DNA from: an uncultured Bacteroidota bacterium
GTDB lineage: Bacteria; Bacteroidota; Bacteroidia; Chitinophagales; Chitinophagaceae
Direction of reading: 5' to 3'
DNA: 5,536 nt
NCBI GenBank assembly: GCA_903905685.1
Contig: CAIVHI010000335.1
Span: forward strand, 1 to 5,536
Notes under the pieces: model-generated
Database searches by the model: none
The model's input: only the letters and a program-made list of their open reading frames with translations
What the model was told of the DNA's origin: nothing
Part shown: one piece after another, positions 1 through 5,536 of the stretch
How positions within the stretch are numbered: position 1 is the first letter of the stretch
How the letters are laid out: each line of letters begins with the position of its first letter
Translations under genes and position numbers: made by a program

Positions 1-803
1 ACCCTTGTTTCACTCATTGGCCCTGAGCTATGGACCGCTTCAATCAGATATAGCCAATTATTCTTCATGCTATACGCAATTATGTCAGGCAGCTCATCGT
101 GGGACAATTCGAAAAAGTTAAGCTTTCGCAGCTCTTCTTTTTCTATATGCAACGTTTTATTGGAAGTGTCACCGATATATAAAATATCGCAATCACTTCC
201 GAAACGCGGAAGGAAGTTTTCAATTATTTCCTTCTGTAAAACATTGTGTTCGCCCAGCGACAACTCAAGGGGCTTACCACCCGGCAATGTGACGGGAATC
301 TTTTTTATATCTCGTTTTCTTGCAAGGATATGCGCCAAGCTAGGCTTGTTTGATACGAAATCCGATACATTTTTATCCCAATTCGGAGTTCCATACGAAA
401 GAACCAAAGTCCTAAAATCCGGGTTTAACGTATAACCTCTTGTAGGGTCGTTCGTCGCCGCGCCTGGTTTGCCGCTACTATTCACCACAAGGTTGGCCAA
501 TATCAAAAGTTTTAGGTCTTGCCTACGAATATCGTCATAGGATCCTGAAGAAATGTTCTCCCCAAAATGTTTGTTGATGTACTCTATGTCCCTTGTACCC
601 AAGCTTCTCCCTGCTTCATCGCCCTTAGCCGTGCTCCAATTTGTCGTCACGTCTGCTACCGCCAAAAATGCCATAGCCATTCGCTCCAGCCTCCTTTCAG
701 TGAGGTCATTGAAGGGAATTCCGGCAACGCACAAGATATCCAATGCCTGATTTATGATATGGACTATTGCTCTGTCCTTCGTGCTTTTCGTAATGTAAGT
801 CAT
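1..803 (-). CDS. BsuBI/PstI-family type II restriction endonuclease (C-terminus beyond window)
   Basis: Predicted restriction endonuclease that cuts double-stranded DNA lacking the cognate methyl mark. Reading from an ATG at 803-801 gives 267 residues with no stop before the window edge. BsuBI and PstI are about 316-326 residues, so roughly 50 C-terminal residues are missing here. Residues ~1-135 resemble the family's helix-turn-helix N-terminal domain, with the Y-I-N-K-H and S-Y-D-D-I-R-R-Q-D-L stretches at ~75-97. Residues ~180-267 match the catalytic C-terminal domain: IGDTSNK at 210-216, a PD pair at 239-240, LIEAV at 253-257 and GPMS at 261-264. PD followed by E-A-V looks like a PD-(D/E)XK-type core with V at the usual lysine position; the same EAV wording is, as I recall, normal for the family. 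The start overlaps the methylase stop (TAATG), so translation is probably coupled and the methylase is made first. Family call is strong; the recognition site cannot be read from sequence. Confidence 0.88.
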   Translation of the reverse strand, partial: MTYITKSTKDRAIVHIINQALDILCVAGIPFNDLTERRLERMAMAFLAVADVTTNWSTAKGDEAGRSLGTRDIEYINKHFGENISSGSYDDIRRQDLKLLILANLVVNSSGKPGAATNDPTRGYTLNPDFRTLVLSYGTPNWDKNVSDFVSNKPSLAHILARKRDIKKIPVTLPGGKPLELSLGEHNVLQKEIIENFLPRFGSDCDILYIGDTSNKTLHIEKEELRKLNFFELSHDELPDIIAYSMKNNWLYLIEAVHSSGPMSETR

Positions 804-1822
804 TAGAATAACGTAAGCGTACTGTTAACTTTTATGTTGTCCCGCAATACCTCATCTCGGGTGTAAAGCTCTTTTGTTTTGCAACATTCCTTCAAGGATA
901 GGGCCAATTGGTAGGCAAGCCACGGTGGTACAGCATTTCCGATTTGGTTATATCGTTGCGTTTCATTGCCCGCAAACTCGTACCAATCGGGAAAACTCTG
1001 CAATCGGGCTGCTTCAAGGTGTAACAATCTCCGTCTTCGCCCGTCCTTCAATCTTACCCGCTGCATGTCCCCCGTCGCTCCAGCGAGGTTTCTACAAGTT
1101 AGTGTGCGTGCAGGTCTATCCGGATACAGGTCTCTTGGATTTATACAGTCCGATGCCTTCTCATATTTGGCAACATACGCGTCCATTGATTCGGTAAAGA
1201 ACTTGCTTTCCGGAGGGGTTGTATACATAATATCCCCTATAGCTTCCCCAACAGTTACTTTACGTAGATTTGGTTTTGGAAAATTAAATCTGGATCTGTG
1301 ACCAACGACAAACAATCGTTCCCTATTCTGAGGTACACCATGGTGGACTGCATTTATTAGTCGATAATCAACGAGGTACCCCAACTTCTGTAGCTCACTA
1401 ACTATCAAATCAAAATACCATCTGTTTGCATATAGAAGGCCCCTGACATTCTCAAACATGAAAATCTTGGGGTTCAGCTTCCTTACGGCATCGATAAAAA
1501 TTGGAAATCCGTCACGTGCGTCCTCAAATCCTTTCTGGTATCCACCTACGCTGAACGGTTGGCAAGGAGGCCCCCCAACAACTATCTCGGCGTTGGGATA
1601 ATCGAAATCTGTATCAAGCTTGATTGTGTGGCAACGTCCCTTCAGGTTTTTCTCATACGTCGCTGCCGCCGCTGCGTCCATCTCAAAGCCAACCGTCCGG
1701 TATCCTACAGCCTCAAGCCCCAAAGACAATCCACCACACCCTGCAAACAAATCAAGAATCACTTCCGGCTCGGTAACTTGAGGATGTAGTAGCCTGTTTA
1801 TTTTTTCGATATATTCACTCAT
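803..1822 (-). CDS. DNA (cytosine-5) methyltransferase, likely partner of the BsuBI/PstI-like nuclease
   Basis: Transfers a methyl group from S-adenosylmethionine to C5 of cytosine in a specific site, protecting host DNA from the paired nuclease. 339 residues with the m5C motifs in order: motif I DLFAGCGG (24-31), motif IV GGPPCQPFS (83-91, catalytic Cys87), motif VI ENVRG (124-128), motif VIII QNRERLFVVG (165-174), motif IX RPARTLT (236-242) and motif X NQIGNAVPP (292-300). The target-recognition segment between VIII and IX is short, about 60 residues. Total length is close to the small enzyme M.HhaI (327). The frame stays open upstream to an ATG at 1981, but those 53 extra residues resemble nothing in the family, while the ATG at 1822 puts motif I about 23 residues in, as usual. 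No clear Shine-Dalgarno precedes it. It ends in TAA (805-803), sharing one base with the nuclease ATG. The methyltransferase call is near certain; its site is unknown. Confidence 0.95.
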   Translation of the reverse strand: MSEYIEKINRLLHPQVTEPEVILDLFAGCGGLSLGLEAVGYRTVGFEMDAAAAATYEKNLKGRCHTIKLDTDFDYPNAEIVVGGPPCQPFSVGGYQKGFEDARDGFPIFIDAVRKLNPKIFMFENVRGLLYANRWYFDLIVSELQKLGYLVDYRLINAVHHGVPQNRERLFVVGHRSRFNFPKPNLRKVTVGEAIGDIMYTTPPESKFFTESMDAYVAKYEKASDCINPRDLYPDRPARTLTCRNLAGATGDMQRVRLKDGRRRRLLHLEAARLQSFPDWYEFAGNETQRYNQIGNAVPPWLAYQLALSLKECCKTKELYTRDEVLRDNIKVNSTLTLF

Positions 1823-1846
1823 GCCGACTACAACAATTAAGGTTTG

Positions 1847-1875
1847 TAAAACTACGAAAACAAAGTGTCCATCAA
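1847..1875 (-). promoter_or_regulatory. candidate promoter of the methylase-nuclease operon (weak)
   Basis: On the minus strand TAGTTTTA (1854-1847) matches seven of eight positions of the Bacteroidota -7 box TAnnTTTG. A TTG (1875-1873) lies 18 bases upstream, close to the usual 19-21 spacing to the -33 TTTG. A start of transcription near 1840 would leave a leader of about 18 bases before the ATG at 1822. The match is imperfect and depends on the organism being Bacteroidota. Confidence 0.22.
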
Positions 1876-2086
1876 GATTGATGTACCTGCAAAAGTCTGG
1901 CTTTGATATCGAACCGGTGCCCCGTCCTCCTAATTGCGCAATTCCAAAGTGTGTTTCCAAAGCCTGATTTCCATTCGCCACCGCTAAAATAGGTACTCGC
2001 CGTGTATGCCACCACCGTTTGCCGCCTTCGCGCCAAATGGCCGCACTTGAAGTGGTGGTGAGGTGGGGGGAATGGACCTAAATAGT

Positions 2087-2094
2087 TAGATTTG
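2087..2094 (+). promoter_or_regulatory. candidate -7 promoter box upstream of Septu (weak)
   Basis: TAGATTTG is an exact match to the Bacteroidota -7 box TAnnTTTG and points towards ptuA. No TTTG is present at the expected -33 position, where the sequence is G-rich instead. If used, transcription would start near 2100, right at the ATG of the first tiny ORF, with a ~210-base leader before ptuA. Confidence 0.2.
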
Positions 2095-2100
2095 CCAATC

Positions 2101-2282
2101 ATGTTGAGGCAGGAACTGAAAAAACAATCTATGACACTGACCGCAAGGCTCTCGATTGATGATATTGAAAAAAAATCATTACCTTGCCAGTCATTTAAGA
2201 AATGGTGACGTTTAAGAAATTTGATGAAGATATTCCGATAGCTCAATTCAGGCTCCAAACAAGAGGGAATAAGGAGCAATAA
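2101..2282 (+). other. two tiny overlapping ORFs in the ptuA leader (uncertain coding)
   Basis: A 35-codon ORF (2101-2208, beginning MLRQELKKQS) overlaps a 26-codon ORF (2202-2282, beginning MVTFKKFDED) by seven bases as ATGGTGA. The second ends 28 bases before the TTG start of ptuA. The spacing resembles translational coupling, and AAGGAG occurs at 2271-2276 but has no start codon at a useful distance. Neither peptide resembles a family I know. They could be leader peptides, the remains of a small frameshifted gene, or chance ORFs. I lean to chance or remnant. Confidence 0.2.
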
Positions 2283-2299
2283 TCGAATAATATCGAATA
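2283..2299 (+). repeat. TCGAATA tandem pair at 10-bp spacing, just upstream of ptuA
   Basis: TCGAATA occurs at 2283-2289 and again at 2293-2299, one helical turn apart, ending 11 bases before the ptuA start. The position would suit an operator or a site governing translation start, but the repeat is short and AT-rich and no regulator gene is visible nearby. Confidence 0.4.
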
Positions 2300-2310
2300 C
2301 CGTACTAAAA

Positions 2311-3627
2311 TTGATACCAGTGGAAAGCATTGAACTTATCGATTACCGTTGTTTCAATAAATTGAATTTGTCTTTCATGAAGAAGGTAAATTTATTGATT
2401 GGTGACAATTCTAGCGGTAAAACCACGATAGTGCGGGCATTAAGTTCGGTACTCAACTCGTTTTTCGCTGGTTATAGTGACGAAAATACCAGGTTTTTTG
2501 GTCTTGCAAAGGATGATTTTACGATAGCGCAAACCGGTTCGGGCTTGTCGAATGAAAAACCTATCACAATAAATTTTCGGATATCCGGGATTGACGGGTC
2601 GTTGCAATTGCGCTCTATCAAAGGGCGCACGTTGCAAAAGCCGCTTGACAATATATCCAAGTGGGCCGGTGGGATTCAGGAACGGTTATTTCGGGACAAC
2701 AGCCAAACACAGGCATTGCCGCTGTTTGCCGGGTTTTCAACATGCGATATTCATAGCTCGCGAAAGATTTCAATGGAACCTTTTAAGCAATATTATCACA
2801 AACCTTCATTTGGTTACTATGAGTGCCTGCAAGGGGATGGTTTTTTGAATTATTGGACGAAGCGGTTATTGGTGTTGAAAGAAGCTGGGCTTGGTCATCT
2901 TGAATTGCTGGGTGTTGGAGAGGCAATTGCGAATGCATTGGGGCCGCAGGGGTGCGATATCATTCACGATATGGATATTCGCCATAACCAAAGTAAGGTT
3001 TACTACAAGTTTACCGATGGACGGGTAGTGGATACGGACAATCTATCAGACGGCTATAAGAGACTTGTAAACATCGTTACCGACATTGCGTTCAGGTGTA
3101 TGCTGCTTAATCAAGGTTACCTCGGAAAGAACGCATGTACACAAACTACGGGAACTGTCTTGATTGACGAAATCGATTTGCATTTACATCCCTCACTTCA
3201 AGCCCGGATAATCTCGGGCTTGAGAAGGGCTTTTCCGCAACTCCAATTCATTATCACGACTCATGCGCCTATGGTGATGACCGGGATTCCGCTCAATGAA
3301 GAAAGTATCATTTACAAGCTCGACTATTCGAAAGATTCAGGCTATGCCGTAACCCCTATAGCATTGTATGGCCTTGATGCGTCCGCCATCATGCTAATTG
3401 CACTACATACCATTCCACGGTCAAGGGATGTTGACGAGCGGCTGAAAACGCTGTTCAATTTTATAGATATGGAGCGCTATGTCGATGCAATAACTGAACT
3501 TAGGGTAATGAGGAAACAGTTCGGTGACAACCTTCCGGAGCTGGCCAAGGCGGAAGCGATGTTGAATTTTTTAAGTGGTGATGTAGACCTGCATAGAAGC
3601 GGCGAAGAAGATGATTCGGATAAATAA
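2311..3627 (+). CDS. ptuA: Septu system ATPase PtuA
   Basis: ATPase subunit of the two-gene Septu anti-phage system. PtuA proteins are ABC/SMC-like ATPases that assemble with the HNH nuclease PtuB and control it. 438 residues from a TTG start. Visible motifs: N-terminal IELIDYRCF strand (7-15); Walker A GDNSSGKTT (31-39); ABC signature-like NLSDGYKRL (244-252); Walker B VLIDEIDLHLHP (283-294, Asp286 and Glu287); and switch histidine His318 in TTHAP. The C-terminal helical part (~370-420), with the pattern FIDMERYVDAITELRVM then NLPELAKAEAML, resembles the tail of PtuA and retron-associated ATPases; an acidic end follows. There is no coiled-coil insertion, unlike true SMC proteins. The start is uncertain: the frame is open back to 2242 without an ATG; TTG 2311 or GTG 2320 both place the first strand normally. 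The 17-base overlap with ptuB supports the Septu call over other OLD/AAA-type ATPases. Confidence 0.88.
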   Translation: MIPVESIELIDYRCFNKLNLSFMKKVNLLIGDNSSGKTTIVRALSSVLNSFFAGYSDENTRFFGLAKDDFTIAQTGSGLSNEKPITINFRISGIDGSLQLRSIKGRTLQKPLDNISKWAGGIQERLFRDNSQTQALPLFAGFSTCDIHSSRKISMEPFKQYYHKPSFGYYECLQGDGFLNYWTKRLLVLKEAGLGHLELLGVGEAIANALGPQGCDIIHDMDIRHNQSKVYYKFTDGRVVDTDNLSDGYKRLVNIVTDIAFRCMLLNQGYLGKNACTQTTGTVLIDEIDLHLHPSLQARIISGLRRAFPQLQFIITTHAPMVMTGIPLNEESIIYKLDYSKDSGYAVTPIALYGLDASAIMLIALHTIPRSRDVDERLKTLFNFIDMERYVDAITELRVMRKQFGDNLPELAKAEAMLNFLSGDVDLHRSGEEDDSDK

Positions 3628-4249
3628 GCAGCGCACGAATGAACCTCAATCTTGGGTGAATTATAAGATTACGCCGGGTGCCTACTATGCTGCGAGCAAT
3701 GACCTGAGAAATGCACTGCTCGCAGAACAAGGCCACATCTGCGCTTTCTGTATGAGACGCATACCCGTGCCCAAAAGAGACCCAAATGAGGCGGAAACAT
3801 CAAAAATTGCTCATGTCAAAAGCCGAACCAACCATCAAGATATGCAGTTTGACTTTGACAATATGGTGATTTGCTGCCCTGGGAACATCAATGGTACGGC
3901 ACATTGCGATAAGTCGCAGGGAAGTGCCGACATAACGCTGCCACTCTTTAATATTCAGTTGCAAAACAGTATCTCGTTTGGGACCTATACCGGCGAAATT
4001 AAGTCAGACAATGATACCTGGAAGGCTGAAATGAATGATATACTGGGTTTGAATAATGCAACACTAAAGTATAACAGGATTCAGGCTCTTGAAGGCGTTC
4101 GGACATTATTGGAAAAGAAAAAATGGACAAAAGCCGGCCTGCAAATCAAGTTGGAAGAATGGACAAATTTTGACGCTGCCGGCCGATTGAAGCCTTACTG
4201 CGGCATTGCAACCTGGTATCTGAAAAAGAAATTAAGGCAAATGAATTAA
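3611..4249 (+). CDS. ptuB: Septu system HNH endonuclease PtuB
   Basis: Nuclease effector of Septu, expected to act in the cytoplasm in complex with PtuA. 212 residues, matching the TIGR02646/PtuB type. The N-terminus has the family's YKITPGAYY (18-26) and LRNALLAEQGHICAFCMRRI (32-51). The HNH core is a CxxC pair (Cys44, Cys47), KIAHVKSR with catalytic-type His68 (65-72), FDNMVICC with Asn84 (82-89), and a final HCD (98-100) followed by KSQG. Together these form the usual zinc-bound His-Asn-His fold. Residues ~110-212 form a variable C-terminal region, probably for substrate or PtuA contact. The ATG lies inside the end of ptuA (overlap 3611-3627), preceded by purine-rich GAAGAAG, so synthesis is likely coupled. 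PtuB of the related Eco7 retron has been reported to attack host tRNA; whether this protein cuts DNA or RNA cannot be told here. No key residue appears to be missing. Confidence 0.9.
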   Translation: MIRINKQRTNEPQSWVNYKITPGAYYAASNDLRNALLAEQGHICAFCMRRIPVPKRDPNEAETSKIAHVKSRTNHQDMQFDFDNMVICCPGNINGTAHCDKSQGSADITLPLFNIQLQNSISFGTYTGEIKSDNDTWKAEMNDILGLNNATLKYNRIQALEGVRTLLEKKKWTKAGLQIKLEEWTNFDAAGRLKPYCGIATWYLKKKLRQMN

Positions 4250-4352
4250 ACTCGAAGCAAAAATAACACGCCGACCATTCGTGCCGATAACCGCACAGCC
4301 ATTGCCCCGGAAAGGTTATTTTTGCCGCCCACCGATTAACGGCAAATTCAGG
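4250..4352 (+). other. spacer after ptuB with weak terminator and promoter candidates
   Basis: ATAACC (4287-4292) and GGTTAT (4314-4319) could form a six-base-pair stem with a 21-base loop, running into five Ts (4319-4323). This is a poor but possible Septu terminator. TATTTTTG (4317-4324) fits the Bacteroidota -7 box TAnnTTTG and would start transcription about 20 bases before the ATG at 4353, but no -33 TTTG is at the right distance. The two signals overlap, so at most one may be real. Without a strong terminator, read-through from Septu into the methylase is possible. Confidence 0.25.
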
Positions 4353-5536
4353 ATGCGGCAACGGCCAACCCATGGAACCATCGGCATTGATGATTTCAAC
4401 GATAGAGATTTTTTGGCCCATTCCGCCTTACCGGCTGGCGACGTGATTGCCATTGTGACCCATTACCTGCATAGCCGCCAAATGGCCCAATCCGGATGGT
4501 TTGCACCGGCCGCCACCAAGGCCATCGAGGCTATGGCGAAATTCCGTAGGTGGGCTGGGCTTGGAAGTGAGGATTCGCAGGAGGTACTGCGGAGGTTGCT
4601 GATGCAAACCGAAAGCGTCCCCTTCCCTACGCCGCATAACTACAAATTCCAGTTCATAGATCTGTTTGCCGGCGTTGGCGGTTTCCGCATGGCCATGCAG
4701 CAGTTGGGTGGCAAATGCGTGTTCACGAGTGAGTGGGACAAAGCCGCCCAAAAGACCTATCGTGCCAATTTTGGCGAAGTACCCTTTGGGGACATTACCC
4801 AAGAAACGACGAAGCAATATATTCCCGACGGGTTCGATGTGTTGTGTGCAGGCTTCCCTTGTCAGGCGTTTTCCATAGCCGGGCGGCGGGGTGGATTTGA
4901 GGATACGCGGGGCACGCTCTTTTTTGAGGTGGCTGAAATCATCAGGCGAAAACAACCTAAGGCGGTTTTCTTGGAAAACGTAAAGGGGTTGCGCAACCAT
5001 AACGGCGGCAAGACGCTGGAGACCATTCTTAACGTGCTCCGCAACGATTTGGACTACTTCGTGCCCGAACCCCAAATCATGAATGCCAAAGATTTCGGGG
5101 TGCCGCAACACCGAGAGCGCATCTACATAGCGGGTTTTAGGAAGGATTTGGGAGTGACGGAATTCAACTATCCAAAGCCGACGGGACAGCAAGTGGCTTT
5201 CTCCCAAGTGAAGGAGGAACGGCCTGTACCCACGAAGTATTACCTGTCTACGCAGTATGTGCAGACCCTGCACAACCACAAAGCCCGTCACGAAAGCAAG
5301 GGCAACGGTTTCGGTTTTGCCATCATTCCCGACGACGGCATCGCCAATGCCATCGTGGTGGGCGGCATGGGTAGGGAACGCAACCTGGTGATTGACGATA
5401 GGATTACCGACTTCACCCCCACCACCCACATCAAAGGCGTCGTCAACCGTGAAGGCATCCGCAAAATGACCCCTCGCGAATGGGCGCGCCTGCAGGGCTT
5501 TCCCGACACTTTCGTAATTCCCGTAGCCGATGCATC
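4353..5536 (+). CDS. Dcm-like DNA (cytosine-5) methyltransferase (C-terminus beyond window)
   Basis: Second m5C methyltransferase, methylating cytosine in a specific site using S-adenosylmethionine. 394 residues are present from ATG 4353. Motif I is DLFAGVGG (103-110), motif IV AGFPCQAFS (166-174, catalytic Cys170), motif VI ENVKG (208-212), motif VIII QHRERIYIAG (252-261). The recognition region includes GNGFGF (317-322) and VVGGMGRERNL (335-345), then MTPREWARLQGFP (372-384). The window ends just before motif X, so perhaps 45-70 residues are lost. A ~100-residue region precedes motif I and ends with PHNYKFQFIDLFAG, like the HYAFRFIDLFAG of E. coli Dcm, hence Dcm-like. The start is uncertain: the frame is open from 4245, with GTG 4281 and ATG 4482 as alternatives. 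The recognition region reminds me of GGNCC/GGWCC methylases, unverified. It shares only catalytic motifs with the other methylase here and looks GC-richer than ptuA. No nuclease partner is visible. Confidence 0.92.
   Translation, partial: MRQRPTHGTIGIDDFNDRDFLAHSALPAGDVIAIVTHYLHSRQMAQSGWFAPAATKAIEAMAKFRRWAGLGSEDSQEVLRRLLMQTESVPFPTPHNYKFQFIDLFAGVGGFRMAMQQLGGKCVFTSEWDKAAQKTYRANFGEVPFGDITQETTKQYIPDGFDVLCAGFPCQAFSIAGRRGGFEDTRGTLFFEVAEIIRRKQPKAVFLENVKGLRNHNGGKTLETILNVLRNDLDYFVPEPQIMNAKDFGVPQHRERIYIAGFRKDLGVTEFNYPKPTGQQVAFSQVKEERPVPTKYYLSTQYVQTLHNHKARHESKGNGFGFAIIPDDGIANAIVVGGMGRERNLVIDDRITDFTPTTHIKGVVNREGIRKMTPREWARLQGFPDTFVIPVADA

Larger units (their letters stand above)
1823..2310. other. divergent intergenic region between the R-M operon and Septu
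   Basis: This 488-base stretch must hold the promoters of both divergent operons, and I recognise no conserved gene in it. Visible structure: a perfect 12-base palindrome AATTGCGCAATT (1932-1943); TTCCAAAG twice (1942-1949 and 1955-1962); CAAAGTGT twice (1861-1868 and 1945-1952); and a G-rich run at 2052-2070 containing GGTGGTGAGGTGG, which could form a two-layer G-quadruplex and faces a complementary CCACCACC at 2009-2016. Two tiny overlapping ORFs occupy 2101-2282. The 1981-2070 part looks more GC-rich than ptuA and may be older flanking DNA. Open frames crossing the region on the minus strand (2330-1872 and the 1981-1823 extension of the methylase) show no protein family resemblance. Confidence 0.6.

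Noticed and set aside
67..806. Several plus-strand open frames over the left edge
   Set aside because: They are antisense to the BsuBI/PstI-like nuclease, whose frame is continuous for 267 residues with clear family motifs.
1932..1943. Perfect palindrome AATTGCGCAATT as a controller-protein operator
   Set aside because: About one 12-base palindrome is expected by chance in a window this size, and there is no controller gene nearby.
1895..1945. tRNA-like wording on the minus strand (GGTTCGATA after a GCGCAATTAGG stretch)
   Set aside because: The arms do not pair, there is no room for an anticodon arm, and there is no acceptor stem, so no tRNA can be folded.
1823..1981. 53-residue N-terminal extension of the left methylase from ATG 1981
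   Set aside because: The extension shows no family resemblance, and the ATG at 1822 gives the normal distance to motif I.
1823..2310. Retron RNA or reverse transcriptase upstream of ptuAB
   Set aside because: The region is too short for a reverse transcriptase and no open frame has its motifs; no convincing long msr/msd-type fold was seen by eye.
1872..2330. Minus-strand open frame of 152 codons across the intergenic region
   Set aside because: It overlaps the ptuA start and the methylase upstream region, has no recognisable domain, and its composition looks like translated non-coding DNA.
4146..4421. Minus-strand open frame of 91 codons overlapping the ptuB end
   Set aside because: Antisense to a well-supported HNH gene and the following spacer, with no family resemblance.
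4428..5429. Long minus-strand open frame (333 codons)
   Set aside because: It lies antisense to the Dcm-like methylase, whose plus-strand frame carries all expected catalytic motifs. The minus frame resembles no family and is a by-product of GC-rich codons.
1..5536. CRISPR arrays, insertion sequences, rRNA
   Set aside because: No regularly spaced repeats, transposase motifs, terminal inverted repeats or rRNA stretches were found.

Overview
This window is a compact phage-defence island of five bacterial genes in two divergent groups. On the minus strand (positions 1822 down to 1) lies a methylase-then-nuclease restriction-modification pair. It comprises a complete DNA cytosine-5 methyltransferase and, overlapping its stop codon as TAATG, a BsuBI/PstI-family type II restriction endonuclease that runs off the left edge. 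On the plus strand (2311-4249) lies a two-gene Septu (type I) system: the ABC-like ATPase PtuA and the HNH nuclease PtuB, overlapping by 17 bases. About 100 bases later a second, unrelated cytosine-5 methyltransferase of the Dcm-like subfamily begins, and it runs off the right edge just before its last conserved motif.

Region by region: 1-803 is the endonuclease (267 N-terminal residues seen). 803-1822 is its likely methylase (339 residues). 1823-2310 is the divergent intergenic region, with no recognisable gene, a G-rich tract, two tiny overlapping ORFs and a 10-bp-spaced TCGAATA repeat just before ptuA. 2311-3627 is ptuA, 3611-4249 is ptuB, and 4250-4352 is a short spacer with weak terminator and promoter signals. 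4353-5536 is the Dcm-like methylase (394 residues seen).

How the parts may work together: the left pair should cut unmodified incoming DNA at a site protected on the host by m5C. Septu is a separate ATPase/nuclease defence that does not depend on host methylation. The right methylase is either an orphan or half of a second restriction-modification system whose nuclease lies outside the window. No reverse transcriptase is present, so the PtuAB pair looks like stand-alone Septu rather than the effector of an Eco7/Ec78-type retron, within the limits of this window.

Organism: bacterial. The lack of clear Shine-Dalgarno sequences and the presence of TAnnTTTG-like promoter boxes hint at Bacteroidota, but this is a weak inference. 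Base composition rises towards GC in the right-hand methylase compared with ptuA, as expected of a patchwork island. The least expected element is a BsuBI/PstI-type nuclease paired with a cytosine-5 methylase; the prototype enzymes of that family are paired with adenine methylases.
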